Origin: Hydrogenophaga palleronii NBRC 102513
GTDB taxonomy: Bacteria > Pseudomonadota > Gammaproteobacteria > Burkholderiales > Burkholderiaceae_C
Direction of reading: 5' to 3'
Length of the DNA stretch: 64,000 nucleotides
NCBI RefSeq assembly: GCF_001571225.1
Contig: NZ_BCTJ01000018.1
Span: forward strand, 1 to 64,000
Shown here: positions 28,652 to 37,467 of the stretch, piece by piece
Layout: each line of letters starts with the position of its first letter
Numbering within the stretch: the first letter of the stretch is position 1
Notes under the pieces: generated by a model
Database searches by the model: none
What the model was told of the DNA's origin: nothing
The model's input: the letters and a program-made list of their open reading frames with translations, nothing else
Position numbers and translations under genes: made by a program

Positions 28652-30106
28652 ATGCCCTCCTCCACCCCACTGCCCGCCAACGCCTCCTGGGGCGATCTGC
28701 TCAAGGGCAAAAACGGCCTGCTCGCCCTCGCCCTGACCGGCGGCGTCGCGCTGCACGCCATCAACGTGCACATCGTCACCACCGTGCTGCCTTCGGTGGT
28801 GCAGGAGGTCGGCGGCCTCGACTGGTACGCCTGGAACACCACCCTGTTCGTGGTCGCCTCCATCGTGGGTGCGGCATTTTCGGTGCGCCTGTTGTCCTCA
28901 CTCGGTCCACGCGGCGCATGCCTGGCGGCGCTGGGCGTGTTCGCCCTCGGTTCGGCGCTCTGCGCGAGTGCCGGCTCGATGGGCTGGATGCTGCTCGGGC
29001 GCAGCGTGCAGGGGCTGGGCGGTGGCACGCTGGCGGCGCTCAGTTATGCGTTGATCCGGGTGGTGTTTGAACCTTCGCTGTGGCTGCGCGCCGTCGCCCT
29101 GGTGTCGGGCATGTGGGGCATCGCCACCCTCTGTGGGCCCGCCGCTGGCGGCCTGTTCGCGGCGGCCGGCCACTGGCGCTGGGCATTCTGGATCCTGCTG
29201 CCGATCTCGCTCTTCCAGGCATTGGTGGTGCTGGTGCAACTGCGCCCCGCCGCCGACGCGCCGCCGCCGCAAGCCGGCAAGCCCGAGGTGCCTTTTGTGC
29301 AGGTGGCGCTGCTGGCCTTCTCGGTGCTGCTGATCGCGGCCGGCAGCCTGTCGCCGCAGCTGCTCTGGCAAGCCCTGGGCGTGGCCGGTGGCCTGGCACT
29401 CGGTGCGGCGGCCATCGCCCTCGACCGGCGGGCCAGGGTGCGCCTGTTGCCGGTGGGGGCGACCTCCATCGGCTCGCCTCTGGGGTCGGTGTACGCCATC
29501 GTGGCGCTGCTGCTGGTGGGCGTGACGACAGAGATCTACGTGCCCTACTTCCTGCAACTGCTGCACGGGTACACGCCGCTGGCCGCGGGCTACCTGACGG
29601 CCGCCATGGCCGGTGGCTGGAGCGCCGGTTCGCTGCTGTCTTCGGGCCGCAGCGGCGCGGCCGCTGGCAGCATGTTGCGCGCCGGCCCGCTGCTGTCCAC
29701 CCTGAGCCTGCTGGTGCTGGCCGTGCTGGTGCCCAGCAGCGCCGAGCTGGCCCCGGGCCTGCGTTTGCTGCTGCTGGGTCTGGCCCTGGCCGGTGCAGGC
29801 GCGGGCGTCGGCATCGGTTGGCCGCACCTGCTGAACCGTGTGTTGAGCCTGGCACCAGCCGGCGAAGGGGGTACCGCTTCGGCCGCCATCACCACCATCC
29901 AGCTCTACGGCATGGCCGTGGGCGCGGCGGTGGCCGGTCTGGTGGCCAACGTCGCCGGCCTGACCGACCCCGGTGGTGTGCCCGGTGCACGGTCGGCCGC
30001 CGTATGGCTGTTCGCCAGCTTCGCCCTCGCACCCGCGCTGGCCACGCTGCTCGCGCGGCGCATCACGCGCACGGTCACCACGCCGTCTGCCGCCACTGCC
30101 GGTTGA
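28652..30106 (+). CDS. MFS multidrug-type exporter
   Basis: A 484-residue inner-membrane protein with about fourteen hydrophobic segments, resembling the DHA2 (EmrB/QacA) group. The N-terminal 'VHIVTTVLPSVVQEVGGLDWYAWNTTLFVVASIVGAAFSVRL' and 'GRSVQGLGGGTLAALSYALI' are motifs of that group. The start at 28652 follows GGGAAA. It is divergent from a cysteine-cluster regulator with a shared operator and is probably induced by that regulator's ligand or stress. The substrate is unknown. Confidence 0.88.
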   Translation: MPSSTPLPANASWGDLLKGKNGLLALALTGGVALHAINVHIVTTVLPSVVQEVGGLDWYAWNTTLFVVASIVGAAFSVRLLSSLGPRGACLAALGVFALGSALCASAGSMGWMLLGRSVQGLGGGTLAALSYALIRVVFEPSLWLRAVALVSGMWGIATLCGPAAGGLFAAAGHWRWAFWILLPISLFQALVVLVQLRPAADAPPPQAGKPEVPFVQVALLAFSVLLIAAGSLSPQLLWQALGVAGGLALGAAAIALDRRARVRLLPVGATSIGSPLGSVYAIVALLLVGVTTEIYVPYFLQLLHGYTPLAAGYLTAAMAGGWSAGSLLSSGRSGAAAGSMLRAGPLLSTLSLLVLAVLVPSSAELAPGLRLLLLGLALAGAGAGVGIGWPHLLNRVLSLAPAGEGGTASAAITTIQLYGMAVGAAVAGLVANVAGLTDPGGVPGARSAAVWLFASFALAPALATLLARRITRTVTTPSAATAG

Positions 30107-30142
30107 ACGCGCCGGCGCTGTGGGAACAAAGAAGACCACCCC

Positions 30143-30460
30143 ATGCGCGAACGCCTGGAAAAGATGCTGGCCGCCGGACATGACAACGCCCTGCTGCGCT
30201 TCGGCCTGGGCCAGGCCTGCCTGAAAGACGGCGACGCAGAGGCCGCCGTGTTGCACCTGACACAGGCCACGGCGCAGAACCCGCAGCATTCGGCGGCCTG
30301 GAAGCTGCTGGGCACGGCGCTGCGTCAAGGGGAACGCCCGGATGACGCCCTCGCTGCCTGGACGCGGGGACTTGCGGTGGCCGAACAACAAGGTGACCAC
30401 CAATCGGTGAAAGAAATGACCGTGTTCGTCAAACGCCTGCAACGCCCGGCGGGCGGCTGA
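30143..30460 (+). CDS. Small TPR protein
   Basis: A 105-residue protein consisting of about two and a half tetratricopeptide repeats ('ALLRFGLGQACLKDGDAEAAVLHLTQATAQNP' and 'SAAWKLLGTALRQGERPDDALAAWTRGLAVAE'). It has no signal peptide or membrane segment, so it should be cytoplasmic and act as a scaffold. It lies 36 bases after the MFS gene. Partner and role are unknown. The family of ~100-residue TPR proteins is common in Burkholderiales. Confidence 0.82.
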   Translation: MRERLEKMLAAGHDNALLRFGLGQACLKDGDAEAAVLHLTQATAQNPQHSAAWKLLGTALRQGERPDDALAAWTRGLAVAEQQGDHQSVKEMTVFVKRLQRPAGG

Positions 30461-30620
30461 GCGCGCGGCGAAATACGGACCCGGTTCATCGCATACTTGC
30501 AGCTTCCGGCCAACCATGGCCGGGCCTTGTCTGGCGCCTGCCACACCGCCGCTTGCAGGCGCGTGCGGCGGCACGCCGGCACACACGAACACACCGCGCA
30601 ACCAACACGATGGGGCCACC

Positions 30621-31397
30621 ATGAAATTCGCCACCTGGAACATCAACTCGCTCTCCGTGCGCCTGCCGCAAGTGCTGGACTGGCTGGCCGCCAACCCGGT
30701 CGATGCACTGGGCCTGCAGGAACTCAAACTGGTCGATGAAAAATTCCCGTTCGAGGCACTGAAGGAAGCCGGTTACCACGCCGCCGCCTTCGGCCAGAAA
30801 ACCTACAACGGCGTCGCCATCCTCAGCCGCAGCCCGCTGCGCGACGTGGTGCGCAACATCCCCGGCCACAGCGACGAACAGGCGCGTGTGATCGCCGCCA
30901 CGCTGGACACGCCAGACGGCCCGCTGCGCCTGATCAACTGCTACTTCGTCAACGGACAGGCGCCGGGCAGCGACAAGTTCGCCTACAAGATGCTGTGGCT
31001 CGCCGCCCTGCACCGCTGGGTAGCCGAAGAACTGAAACTCCACGAGAGGCTGGTGCTGGTGGGCGACTTCAACGTGGCACCGGAAGACCGCGATTCGTTT
31101 GACCCGGTCGGTCTGAAGGACACCATTCACCACACGGTGGAAGAGCGCGCGCACTTTCAGGACCTGATCAAACTGGGCCTGACCGACGCCTACCGCATGT
31201 TCGAGCAGCCCGAGAAAAGTTACTCGTGGTGGGACTACCGCATGCTGGGTTTCCAGAAGAACCGCGGCTTGCGCATCGACCACATCCTGGTGAGCGAGGC
31301 CCTGCGCGAGAAGGTGACGGCCTGCCACATCGACCGTGCGCCGCGCAAGAACCAGCAGCCCAGCGACCACACACCGGTGGTGGTGACGCTGGCCTGA
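30621..31397 (+). CDS. xth: Exodeoxyribonuclease III
   Basis: A 258-residue AP endonuclease/exonuclease of the ExoIII family. The metal and catalytic motifs are in order: 'TWNINSLSVRLPQV' (Asn), 'LQELKLVDEKFP' (Glu), 'LVGDFNVAPEDRD' (Asp/Asn), 'SWWDYRMLGFQKNRGLRIDHIL' and 'PSDHTPVVV' (Asp-His). It repairs abasic sites and 3' blocked ends. An upstream in-frame extension to 30516 is rejected because the protein family starts at MKFATWNINS. Confidence 0.96.
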   Translation: MKFATWNINSLSVRLPQVLDWLAANPVDALGLQELKLVDEKFPFEALKEAGYHAAAFGQKTYNGVAILSRSPLRDVVRNIPGHSDEQARVIAATLDTPDGPLRLINCYFVNGQAPGSDKFAYKMLWLAALHRWVAEELKLHERLVLVGDFNVAPEDRDSFDPVGLKDTIHHTVEERAHFQDLIKLGLTDAYRMFEQPEKSYSWWDYRMLGFQKNRGLRIDHILVSEALREKVTACHIDRAPRKNQQPSDHTPVVVTLA

Positions 31398-31448
31398 GCA
31401 AAAGCACGCTCGCCGCTGCGCCCCTGGAAAGGCTCGGCTGAGGCAGCC

Positions 31449-33020
31449 TTACTCCAGGTGCAGTTCCTGGATCTTGCGCGTGATGGTGTTGCGCCCGATG
31501 CCCAGCTTGTGCGCGGCCTCGATGCGTCGGCCGCGTGTATTGGCGAGCGCCGTCTGGATCAGGCGTGTTTCGAAGCGGCGGGTGAGCACGTCCCAGACGT
31601 CGGTGCGGCCGTCTTCCAGCAAGGCCATTGCTTCGGCCTGCAGGCCACTCTCCCAGGCCGAGGGCGCCAGGCCTGCGCCGCCCGCCTCGGGCACGGGGAC
31701 GGCGGCGGGCTCGGCATGCGCAATGGCGTCCGATGCCCGGTTGTAGATCACCTCGGGCGCTGGCGCGCTGGTGGGCATGCCGAAACCCGCCGGCACCTGG
31801 GACGCCAACGGCATCTCGGAAGCACCCGCGAGTGCCGGGACTGGTGCGCCGCTGGCCATGGACAACACTTCGGGTGGCAAGTCCTTGAGCTCGATCACCT
31901 GCGCCGGCGCCATCACAGTCAGCCAGTGGCAGACGTTTTCAAGCTGGCGCACGTTGCCCGGAAAGTCGAAGCTGCCGAGCAGGCGCAATGCCGCTTCGGA
32001 AATGCGCTTGGGCTCCACCCCCAGCTGCTTGGCACTCTGCTGCAGGAAAAAGCGCGTGAGCATGGGCACGTCTTCGCGCCGTTCGCGCAGCGCGGGCAGG
32101 CGCAGGCGGATCACGTTGAGGCGGTGGAACAAGTCCTCGCGGAACACGCCTTCCTTGACGCGCTGCTCCAGGTTCTGGTGGGTCGCGGCGATCACGCGCA
32201 CGTTGGCGCGCACCGCGCTGTGGCCGCCCACGCGGTAGAAGTGCCCGTCAGACAACACCCGCAGCAGGCGCGTCTGCAGGTCGAACGGCATGTCGCCGAT
32301 TTCGTCCAGGAACAGCGTGCCGCCGTCGGCCTGTTCGAAGCGTCCGCGCCGCATGGTCTGCGCGCCAGTGAAGGCACCGCGCTCATGGCCGAACAGTTCG
32401 GACTCCAGCAGGTCCTTCGGAATCGCCGCGGTGTTGATGGCCACGAACGGGCCGCCCGAACGCGGCGAGTGCTTGTGCAGCGCGCGCGCCACCAACTCCT
32501 TGCCCGAACCCGATTCGCCGGTGATGAGCACCGTGACCTGGCTCTGGCTCAGGCGCCCGATGGCGCGGAACACGTCCTGCATGGCCGGCGCCTGGCCCAG
32601 CATCTCGGGCGCCGCGGTCATGCGTTCTTCGGCCACTTCCTCGCGCTGGCTTTCTTCCACCGCGCGGCGAATCAGCTCGACCGCCTTGGGCAGGTCAAAC
32701 GGCTTGGGCAGATATTCGAAGGCGCCGCCCTGGAAGGCCGAGACGGCGCTGTCGAGGTCGGAGAAGGCGGTCATGATGATGACCGGCAGGCCGGGCAGCT
32801 TTTCCTTCACCTTCTCGAGCAGGTCGAGGCCCGAGCCGCCGGGCATGCGGATGTCGCTGACCAGGATCTGCGGGCCTTCCTGCTCGGGCGTGTCCAGCAG
32901 GGCCTTGAGCACCTCTTGCGGGTTGGTGAAGCTGCGGGTCGGCAGGTTCTCGCGCAGCAGTGCCTTTTCGAGTACGAAGCGAATCGATTGATCGTCGTCC
33001 ACTATCCAGATCGGCTTCAT
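31449..33020 (-). CDS. ntrC: Nitrogen regulation response regulator NtrC
   Basis: A 523-residue sigma-54 activator. The receiver domain (about 1-120) has the acceptor D56 in 'LVSDIRMPGGSG'. The AAA+ domain (about 140-375) has Walker A 'GESGSGKE', the sigma-54 contact loop GAFTGA and Walker B 'GGTLFLDEIGDM'. The C-terminal Fis-type helix-turn-helix is 'RRIEAAHKLGIGRNTITRKIQ'. A long alanine/proline-rich linker (about residues 390-450) is longer than in enteric NtrC. It follows ntrB by 48 bases and, once phosphorylated by NtrB, should activate glnA from the two enhancer sites described below. Confidence 0.96.
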   Translation of the reverse strand: MKPIWIVDDDQSIRFVLEKALLRENLPTRSFTNPQEVLKALLDTPEQEGPQILVSDIRMPGGSGLDLLEKVKEKLPGLPVIIMTAFSDLDSAVSAFQGGAFEYLPKPFDLPKAVELIRRAVEESQREEVAEERMTAAPEMLGQAPAMQDVFRAIGRLSQSQVTVLITGESGSGKELVARALHKHSPRSGGPFVAINTAAIPKDLLESELFGHERGAFTGAQTMRRGRFEQADGGTLFLDEIGDMPFDLQTRLLRVLSDGHFYRVGGHSAVRANVRVIAATHQNLEQRVKEGVFREDLFHRLNVIRLRLPALRERREDVPMLTRFFLQQSAKQLGVEPKRISEAALRLLGSFDFPGNVRQLENVCHWLTVMAPAQVIELKDLPPEVLSMASGAPVPALAGASEMPLASQVPAGFGMPTSAPAPEVIYNRASDAIAHAEPAAVPVPEAGGAGLAPSAWESGLQAEAMALLEDGRTDVWDVLTRRFETRLIQTALANTRGRRIEAAHKLGIGRNTITRKIQELHLE

Positions 33021-33068
33021 TGAAATGTCTTCCCTTCTTGTGGCGCGGCGTTCGACGGTCGGTGATGG

Positions 33069-34217
33069 CTAGGGCAGCGGGATGAGGATCTTGAAATCCG
33101 TCTCCCCTGGCACGCTCTCACACTCGATCAGGCCATGGTGCTGCTGGACAAACGTCTGTGCCAGCGTCAGCCCCAGGCCGGAGCCACCATCACGTCCCGA
33201 CACCAGCGGGTAAAAGATGCGGTCCTTGATCGAGTCTGGAACGCCAGGCCCGTTGTCGATCACATGCAATTCCAGTGCCAGCCGATAGCGCTGCTTGCCG
33301 AATGTCACCTGCCGGCCCACGCGCGTGCGGAACACGATGCGCGCGTCGCCCGCTGCGATGCGCTCGCCAAGAGCCTGCGCGGCGTTGTGCGCGATGTTGA
33401 GCACGGCCTGAATGAGCTGCTCGCGGTCGCCTCGGAACTCCGGGATGGAAGTGTCGTAGTCGCGCACGACCTTCAGGCCCTTGGGAAACTCGGCCAGGAT
33501 CAGCGAACGCACGCGCTCGCAGACTTCGTGGATGTTGACGTCGCCCACCACATGCGGGCGGCGGTGCGGCGCCAGCAGGCGGTCCACCAGCGACTGCAGG
33601 CGATCGGCCTCGTGGATGATGACCTGCGTGTACTCGATCAGCTCACGCGACTCCAGCTCCATCTGCAGCAACTGCGCCGCGCCACGAATGCCACCCAGCG
33701 GGTTCTTGATCTCGTGCGCCAGGTTGCGGATCAGCTCCTTGTTGGCCTGCGCCTGATCGATCAGGCGTTCCTCGCGCTCCTGGCGCGCCTGCTGCTCCAG
33801 CGGCAACAACTCGACGATGACTTCACCCGGGTTGTCGGTCTGCGCCACCACCACGTGCACCGGCAAGGCGTCGTGGTTCAGGCGCTTGAGCCAGGCGTCG
33901 TAACGCAGCGCGGCAAACTGGTTGCCGCTGGCGCCCTGCAAGGCGTTCTCCAGCAAAGCCGGTTCGGTGAAGCAGGCCTGCAGCAAAGCCCCGGTGATGC
34001 TGCGCCGGGACATGCCCAGGGCATCCTCCAGCGCCGCATTGGCGTACAGAACGCCGCCGCTGGCGTCGACCACCGCCACCAAGGTGGCCAGCAGATCAAG
34101 CGACTGGAAACGTGAGGGAGCCTGCGCCTGTTTGCGGTCGACGGCTCGCGCTGTGGCTTCGGCGGGAACGCGCCGGGCAGACGCGGGGAGAAACGAAGGT
34201 AGGTCGATCTTTTTCAA
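33069..34217 (-). CDS. ntrB: Nitrogen sensor histidine kinase NtrB
   Basis: A 382-residue soluble kinase/phosphatase. An N-terminal PAS domain (about 35-150, 'ATLVAVVDASGGVLYANAALEDALG') precedes the H-box 'NLAHEIKNPLGGIRGAAQLLQ', the N-box 'IAHNAAQAL', and the G-boxes 'IDNGPGVP' and 'GGSGLGLTLAQ'. There is no membrane helix, as expected for NtrB, which reads cell nitrogen through PII. No ATG is available near the N-terminus; a TTG at 34217, six bases after the DUF4124 stop, fits best and would make translation coupled. The long upstream extension of this frame is a shadow of the DUF4124 gene. Confidence 0.92.
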   Translation of the reverse strand: MKKIDLPSFLPASARRVPAEATARAVDRKQAQAPSRFQSLDLLATLVAVVDASGGVLYANAALEDALGMSRRSITGALLQACFTEPALLENALQGASGNQFAALRYDAWLKRLNHDALPVHVVVAQTDNPGEVIVELLPLEQQARQEREERLIDQAQANKELIRNLAHEIKNPLGGIRGAAQLLQMELESRELIEYTQVIIHEADRLQSLVDRLLAPHRRPHVVGDVNIHEVCERVRSLILAEFPKGLKVVRDYDTSIPEFRGDREQLIQAVLNIAHNAAQALGERIAAGDARIVFRTRVGRQVTFGKQRYRLALELHVIDNGPGVPDSIKDRIFYPLVSGRDGGSGLGLTLAQTFVQQHHGLIECESVPGETDFKILIPLP

Positions 34218-34222
34218 GCGGC

Positions 34223-34759
34223 TTATTTTGCGGCAGAACTGCCCGGTGCGCCCGCGGCCGGCAGACGGCCCAGTTCGCGTTGCAGGCCGGCAACGTCGCT
34301 CTCGGCACGGCCCACCGCGGCCTTGAGATCGGCCACGCGGTCCAGGTAACGCTGGTAGTTGCGCGACTCGATGCCCTGCTTCTCCGGCTCGCCATTGGCG
34401 TAGGCCTTGCGCGCCTCCGCCAGCCGCTCTTCGGCCTTGCGCAACTCGGCTTCGAGAATGGCGCGCGCGTCGCTGTCGCGTGCGCGCTGTGCGGTCGCGT
34501 CCACGCGCTCGGTGCTGCTGCCGCTGCGTGCGGGGGTGTTGCTCGCGGTTGTGGGACTGCGTGCCGCCGTCGGGCGGGTGCCCTCGATGATGGTGATGTT
34601 GCCGCCCTCCATCGGACTGCAACCCTTGTTCTTGGCGACCTGCGCGTCGTTGGTGTATTCGTTGCCGCAACGGTAGATGCGTGGTGCCTGCGCATGGGCC
34701 TGCAGCACGCACAGCGCCAGGCTGGCGACAGCCAGCGTGCGGATCGTGAGGAAAGGCAT
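34223..34759 (-). CDS. DUF4124-domain exported protein
   Basis: A 178-residue protein with a signal peptide (about residues 1-24, ending AHAQ). A DUF4124 segment follows (about 25-60, 'RIYRCGNEYTNDAQVAKNKGCSPMEGG', with two cysteines), then a variable linker and a long charged coiled coil (about 90-165). The function of DUF4124 is unknown. It sits between the glnA terminator and ntrB and overlaps the translational unit of ntrB closely. ATG at 34759 is chosen because it gives a complete signal peptide; a TTG three codons upstream has the better-placed GGAG. Confidence 0.82.
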   Translation of the reverse strand: MPFLTIRTLAVASLALCVLQAHAQAPRIYRCGNEYTNDAQVAKNKGCSPMEGGNITIIEGTRPTAARSPTTASNTPARSGSSTERVDATAQRARDSDARAILEAELRKAEERLAEARKAYANGEPEKQGIESRNYQRYLDRVADLKAAVGRAESDVAGLQRELGRLPAAGAPGSSAAK

Positions 34760-34901
34760 CGGGTTCAAGGTGACATCAACTCCAGAGAGGCGGTGGGGGC
34801 CGCGGCGCACGGGCCCAAAAAGCGTTTTTCAGTATGACCGAAAACCCCTGCAAAAGTGCCTCATCGGCGCCTGAACGGTGGCGATTGGCCGCCCGAACAA
34901 C

Positions 34902-34926
34902 AAAAAAAGGGCCGCTGACGCGGCCC
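34902..34926 (-). terminator. Rho-independent terminator after glnA
   Basis: Stem GGGCCGC (34909-34915) and GCGGCCC (34920-34926) with a four-base loop, followed on the minus strand by seven T. It lies 44 bases after the glnA stop and separates glnA from the DUF4124-ntrB-ntrC genes, as the glnA/glnL terminator does in enteric bacteria. A flanking run of T on the plus side may let it work in both directions. Confidence 0.92.
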
Positions 34927-34969
34927 CTTTTGAACTCGGTGAAGGCAGCCCGGCGCACCGGGCGGGCCA

Positions 34970-36385
34970 TCACAGGCTGTAGTACATGTCGAACTCGACC
35001 GGGTGCGGTGCCATGCGGAAACGCGTGACTTCGCCCATCTTGAGCTCGATGTAGGCGTCGAGCATGGCGTCGGTGAACACACCACCCTTGGTCAGGAAGC
35101 TGCGGTCCTTGTCGAGGTGCTCCAGCGCCTGGTCGAGGCTGTGGCACACGGTCGGCACCAGCTTGTCTTCTTCCGGCGGCAGGTGGTACAGATCCTTGGT
35201 AGCGGCTTCGCCCGGGTGGATCTTGTTTTCCACGCCGTCCAGACCCGCCATCATCAGGGCCGAGAAGGCCAGGTACGGGTTGGCCGATGGATCGGGGAAA
35301 CGCGCTTCGATGCGACGGCCCTTGGGGTTGGCCACGTACGGAATGCGGATCGAGGCCGAACGGTTGCGGGCCGAGTAAGCCAGCTTCACCGGGGCTTCGA
35401 AGCCAGGCACCAGGCGCTTGTACGAGTTGGTGCCGGGGTTGGTGATGGCGTTGAGTGCACGGGCGTGCTTGATGATGCCGCCCACGTAGTACAGGGCGAA
35501 GTCGCTCAGGCCGGCATAACCGTCGCCAGCGAACAGGTTCTTGCCGTCTTTCCAGATCGACTGGTGCACGTGCATGCCGGAGCCGTTGTCGCCGGCATAG
35601 GGCTTGGGCATGAAGGTCGCGGTCTTGCCGTAGGCATTGGCCACGTTCCACACCACGTACTTGAGCACCTGGGTCCAGTCGGCGCGCTCGACGAGCGTGC
35701 TGAACCGGGTGCCGATTTCGTTCTGGCCAGCGCCCGCCACTTCGTGGTGGAACACTTCAACCGGAATGCCCAGCGATTCGAGGATCAGGGACATCTCGGC
35801 GCGCATGTCTTGCGTGCTGTCGACCGGAGGCACGGGGAAGTAACCGCCCTTGACGGTGGGGCGGTGGCCGCGGTTGCCGCCTTCGAGCTTGGCGCCGCTG
35901 TTCCAGGGGGCTTCGTACTCTTCGATCTCGTACATCACGCGGCCGGGCTCGTTGCTCCAGCGCACGCCGTCGAAGATGAAGAATTCGGGTTCCGGTCCGA
36001 AGTAGGCGGTGTCGCCCAGTCCGGAGGCCTTCAGGTAGGCTTCGGCGCGCTTGGCGATGGAACGCGGATCGCGGTCATAGGCCTTGCCGTCGCCCGGTTC
36101 GATCACGTCACACTGCAGGAACAGCGTGGTTTCTTCGAAGAAGGGATCGATATTGGCGGTGTTGGGGTCGGGCATGAGCTGCATGTCCGATGCCTCAATG
36201 CCCTTCCAGCCGGCCACGGAAGAACCGTCGAACGCGTGGCCCGAGGTGAACTTGTCTTCGTCGAAGTGGGACACGGGCACGGTCACGTGCTGCTCTTTGC
36301 CCCGGGTGTCGGTGAAGCGGAAGTCAACGAATTTCACTTCGTTGTCTTTCACCAGTTGCATCACGTCTGCGACGGTCTTGGCCAT
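34970..36385 (-). CDS. glnA: Glutamine synthetase type I
   Basis: A 471-residue GSI-beta enzyme that makes glutamine from glutamate and ammonia. Family markers are '[19 protein letters not shown]' near the N-terminus, '[13 protein letters not shown]' with metal-binding histidine/glutamate, '[16 protein letters not shown]', and '[11 protein letters not shown]'. Tyr400 in '[12 protein letters not shown]' is the adenylylation site, so activity should be controlled by GlnE. The ATG at 36385 follows GGAG. The gene has a sigma-54 promoter and NtrC sites upstream and its own terminator, and lies before ntrB-ntrC. Confidence 0.98.
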   Translation of the reverse strand: MAKTVADVMQLVKDNEVKFVDFRFTDTRGKEQHVTVPVSHFDEDKFTSGHAFDGSSVAGWKGIEASDMQLMPDPNTANIDPFFEETTLFLQCDVIEPGDGKAYDRDPRSIAKRAEAYLKASGLGDTAYFGPEPEFFIFDGVRWSNEPGRVMYEIEEYEAPWNSGAKLEGGNRGHRPTVKGGYFPVPPVDSTQDMRAEMSLILESLGIPVEVFHHEVAGAGQNEIGTRFSTLVERADWTQVLKYVVWNVANAYGKTATFMPKPYAGDNGSGMHVHQSIWKDGKNLFAGDGYAGLSDFALYYVGGIIKHARALNAITNPGTNSYKRLVPGFEAPVKLAYSARNRSASIRIPYVANPKGRRIEARFPDPSANPYLAFSALMMAGLDGVENKIHPGEAATKDLYHLPPEEDKLVPTVCHSLDQALEHLDKDRSFLTKGGVFTDAMLDAYIELKMGEVTRFRMAPHPVEFDMYYSL

Positions 36386-36437
36386 CAAATACTCCTGTAG
36401 CTGGGTGAGTGGAAAAATGAGAACGACGCTGGTGACA

Positions 36438-36453
36438 AGCAGAATGTGTGCCA
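36438..36453 (-). promoter_or_regulatory. glnA: Sigma-54 promoter of glnA
   Basis: On the minus strand the sequence TGGCACACATTCTGCT runs from 36453 to 36438. It matches the -24/-12 consensus (TGGCAC, R, four bases, TTGC, W) at every fixed position except one T, and the GG and GC pairs have the required 10-base spacing. Transcription would start near 36427, leaving a leader of about 42 bases before glnA. Confidence 0.85.
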
Positions 36454-36606
36454 CAACTTGGGTCACGGGCCTGCAGCAGATTCACTCGCGGCACACGGCG
36501 CAGGGATTATCGCGCAGCCCACGCGCCACAAAGGTTCGGTGCTGCCAGGCAGTCTCTCGATTTTGGGGCGCCCGGCCTGTGCAGCACGCAGCGACGGGCC
36601 GCAGTA

Positions 36607-36621
36607 GCACCTTAAAGGTGC
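36607..36621. promoter_or_regulatory. NtrC enhancer site (proximal)
   Basis: GCACC-TTAAA-GGTGC is a perfect dyad with the NtrC half-site GCACC and five-base spacer. Its centre lies about 187 bases upstream of the expected glnA start of transcription, a normal enhancer distance for a sigma-54 activator. Confidence 0.8.
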
Positions 36622-36633
36622 GTCACATGACGC

Positions 36634-36648
36634 GCACCGCGGAGGTGC
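36634..36648. promoter_or_regulatory. NtrC enhancer site (distal)
   Basis: GCACC-GCGGA-GGTGC repeats the same perfect half-sites and spacing, 27 bases from the first copy centre to centre, immediately after the stop of the CinA-type gene. Two sites close together fit co-operative binding of NtrC dimers. Confidence 0.8.
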
Positions 36649-36651
36649 AGA

Positions 36652-37467
36652 TCAGTCGCGCACCATTTCAGGGCCGAGTGATGCCCCGTGTACACGCAGG
36701 CCCGCGAGCAAGACACCGTAGGCCGCCAACACGCCATCGGCCGCACCCTTGACGCCCAATTCGATGTGGCGCCCGTATTCCGGGTGGTCCACGCTGGGCA
36801 GGCTGAACACCTTGACCGGGTGCGTGCGTTCGATCTGCTCCATCAGCGGCGTGAGCACCGCTTCCATGGCGCCGAACACGATCACCGAACGCTCAGCCCA
36901 GGCGCCGCGGCGCTGCAGGTGCGCGTACTGCGTGTCGAGCACGCCCTCGATCATCGGCCAGGCCATCACGGGGAAGCCGGGCAGGAAATGCACCTGCGCC
37001 CCCGCGGGGCTGGTGCAGCTGAAACCGGGAATCTTGTTGTACGGGTTGGGGATGATGCGGGCGCCGACCGGGAATACGCCCATGTTGTATCGGTGCACGT
37101 TGTCCGGCCGCTCGGGGGCGAACACCTGACCCTGCTCTGCCGCCTGATCGCGCATGCGCGACTCGATCAGCTGCTGCGCCTCCGGGTGCAATGCGAGCTC
37201 GACACCGAGCGCTGCAGCCGCGCACTGGCGCGTGTGGTCGTCCGGCGTGGCGCCGATGCCGCCGCAACTGAACACCACGTCGTTGCCGGCGAAGGCATCG
37301 CGCAATGCCGCGGTGATGTGTTCTCGGTCGTCGCCGACCAGCCGCATCCAGCTCAACGCGAGGCCGCGCTGGGTCAGCAGTTCGATGACTTTGGGCAGGT
37401 GCTTGTCGCTGCGTTTGCCGGAAAGGATTTCATCGCCGACGATGATCAGGCCGAAAGCGGTTGTCAT
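36652..37467 (-). CDS. Molybdopterin-binding-domain protein, CinA/MoaB-like
   Basis: A 271-residue protein with an N-terminal MoCF/MoaB-MogA-type domain ('AFGLIIVGDEILSGKRSDKHLPKVIELLTQRGLALSWMRLVGDDREHITAALRDAF', then 'DVVFSCGGIGATPDDHTRQCAAAALG'), as in CinA. The C-terminal nicotinamide-nucleotide amidase domain of full CinA is absent. Proteins of this size are frequent in betaproteobacteria and annotated as competence/damage-inducible protein A or molybdopterin-binding; actual function is not established. Its start overlaps the EI24 gene stop (ATGA). Confidence 0.88.
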   Translation of the reverse strand: MTTAFGLIIVGDEILSGKRSDKHLPKVIELLTQRGLALSWMRLVGDDREHITAALRDAFAGNDVVFSCGGIGATPDDHTRQCAAAALGVELALHPEAQQLIESRMRDQAAEQGQVFAPERPDNVHRYNMGVFPVGARIIPNPYNKIPGFSCTSPAGAQVHFLPGFPVMAWPMIEGVLDTQYAHLQRRGAWAERSVIVFGAMEAVLTPLMEQIERTHPVKVFSLPSVDHPEYGRHIELGVKGAADGVLAAYGVLLAGLRVHGASLGPEMVRD

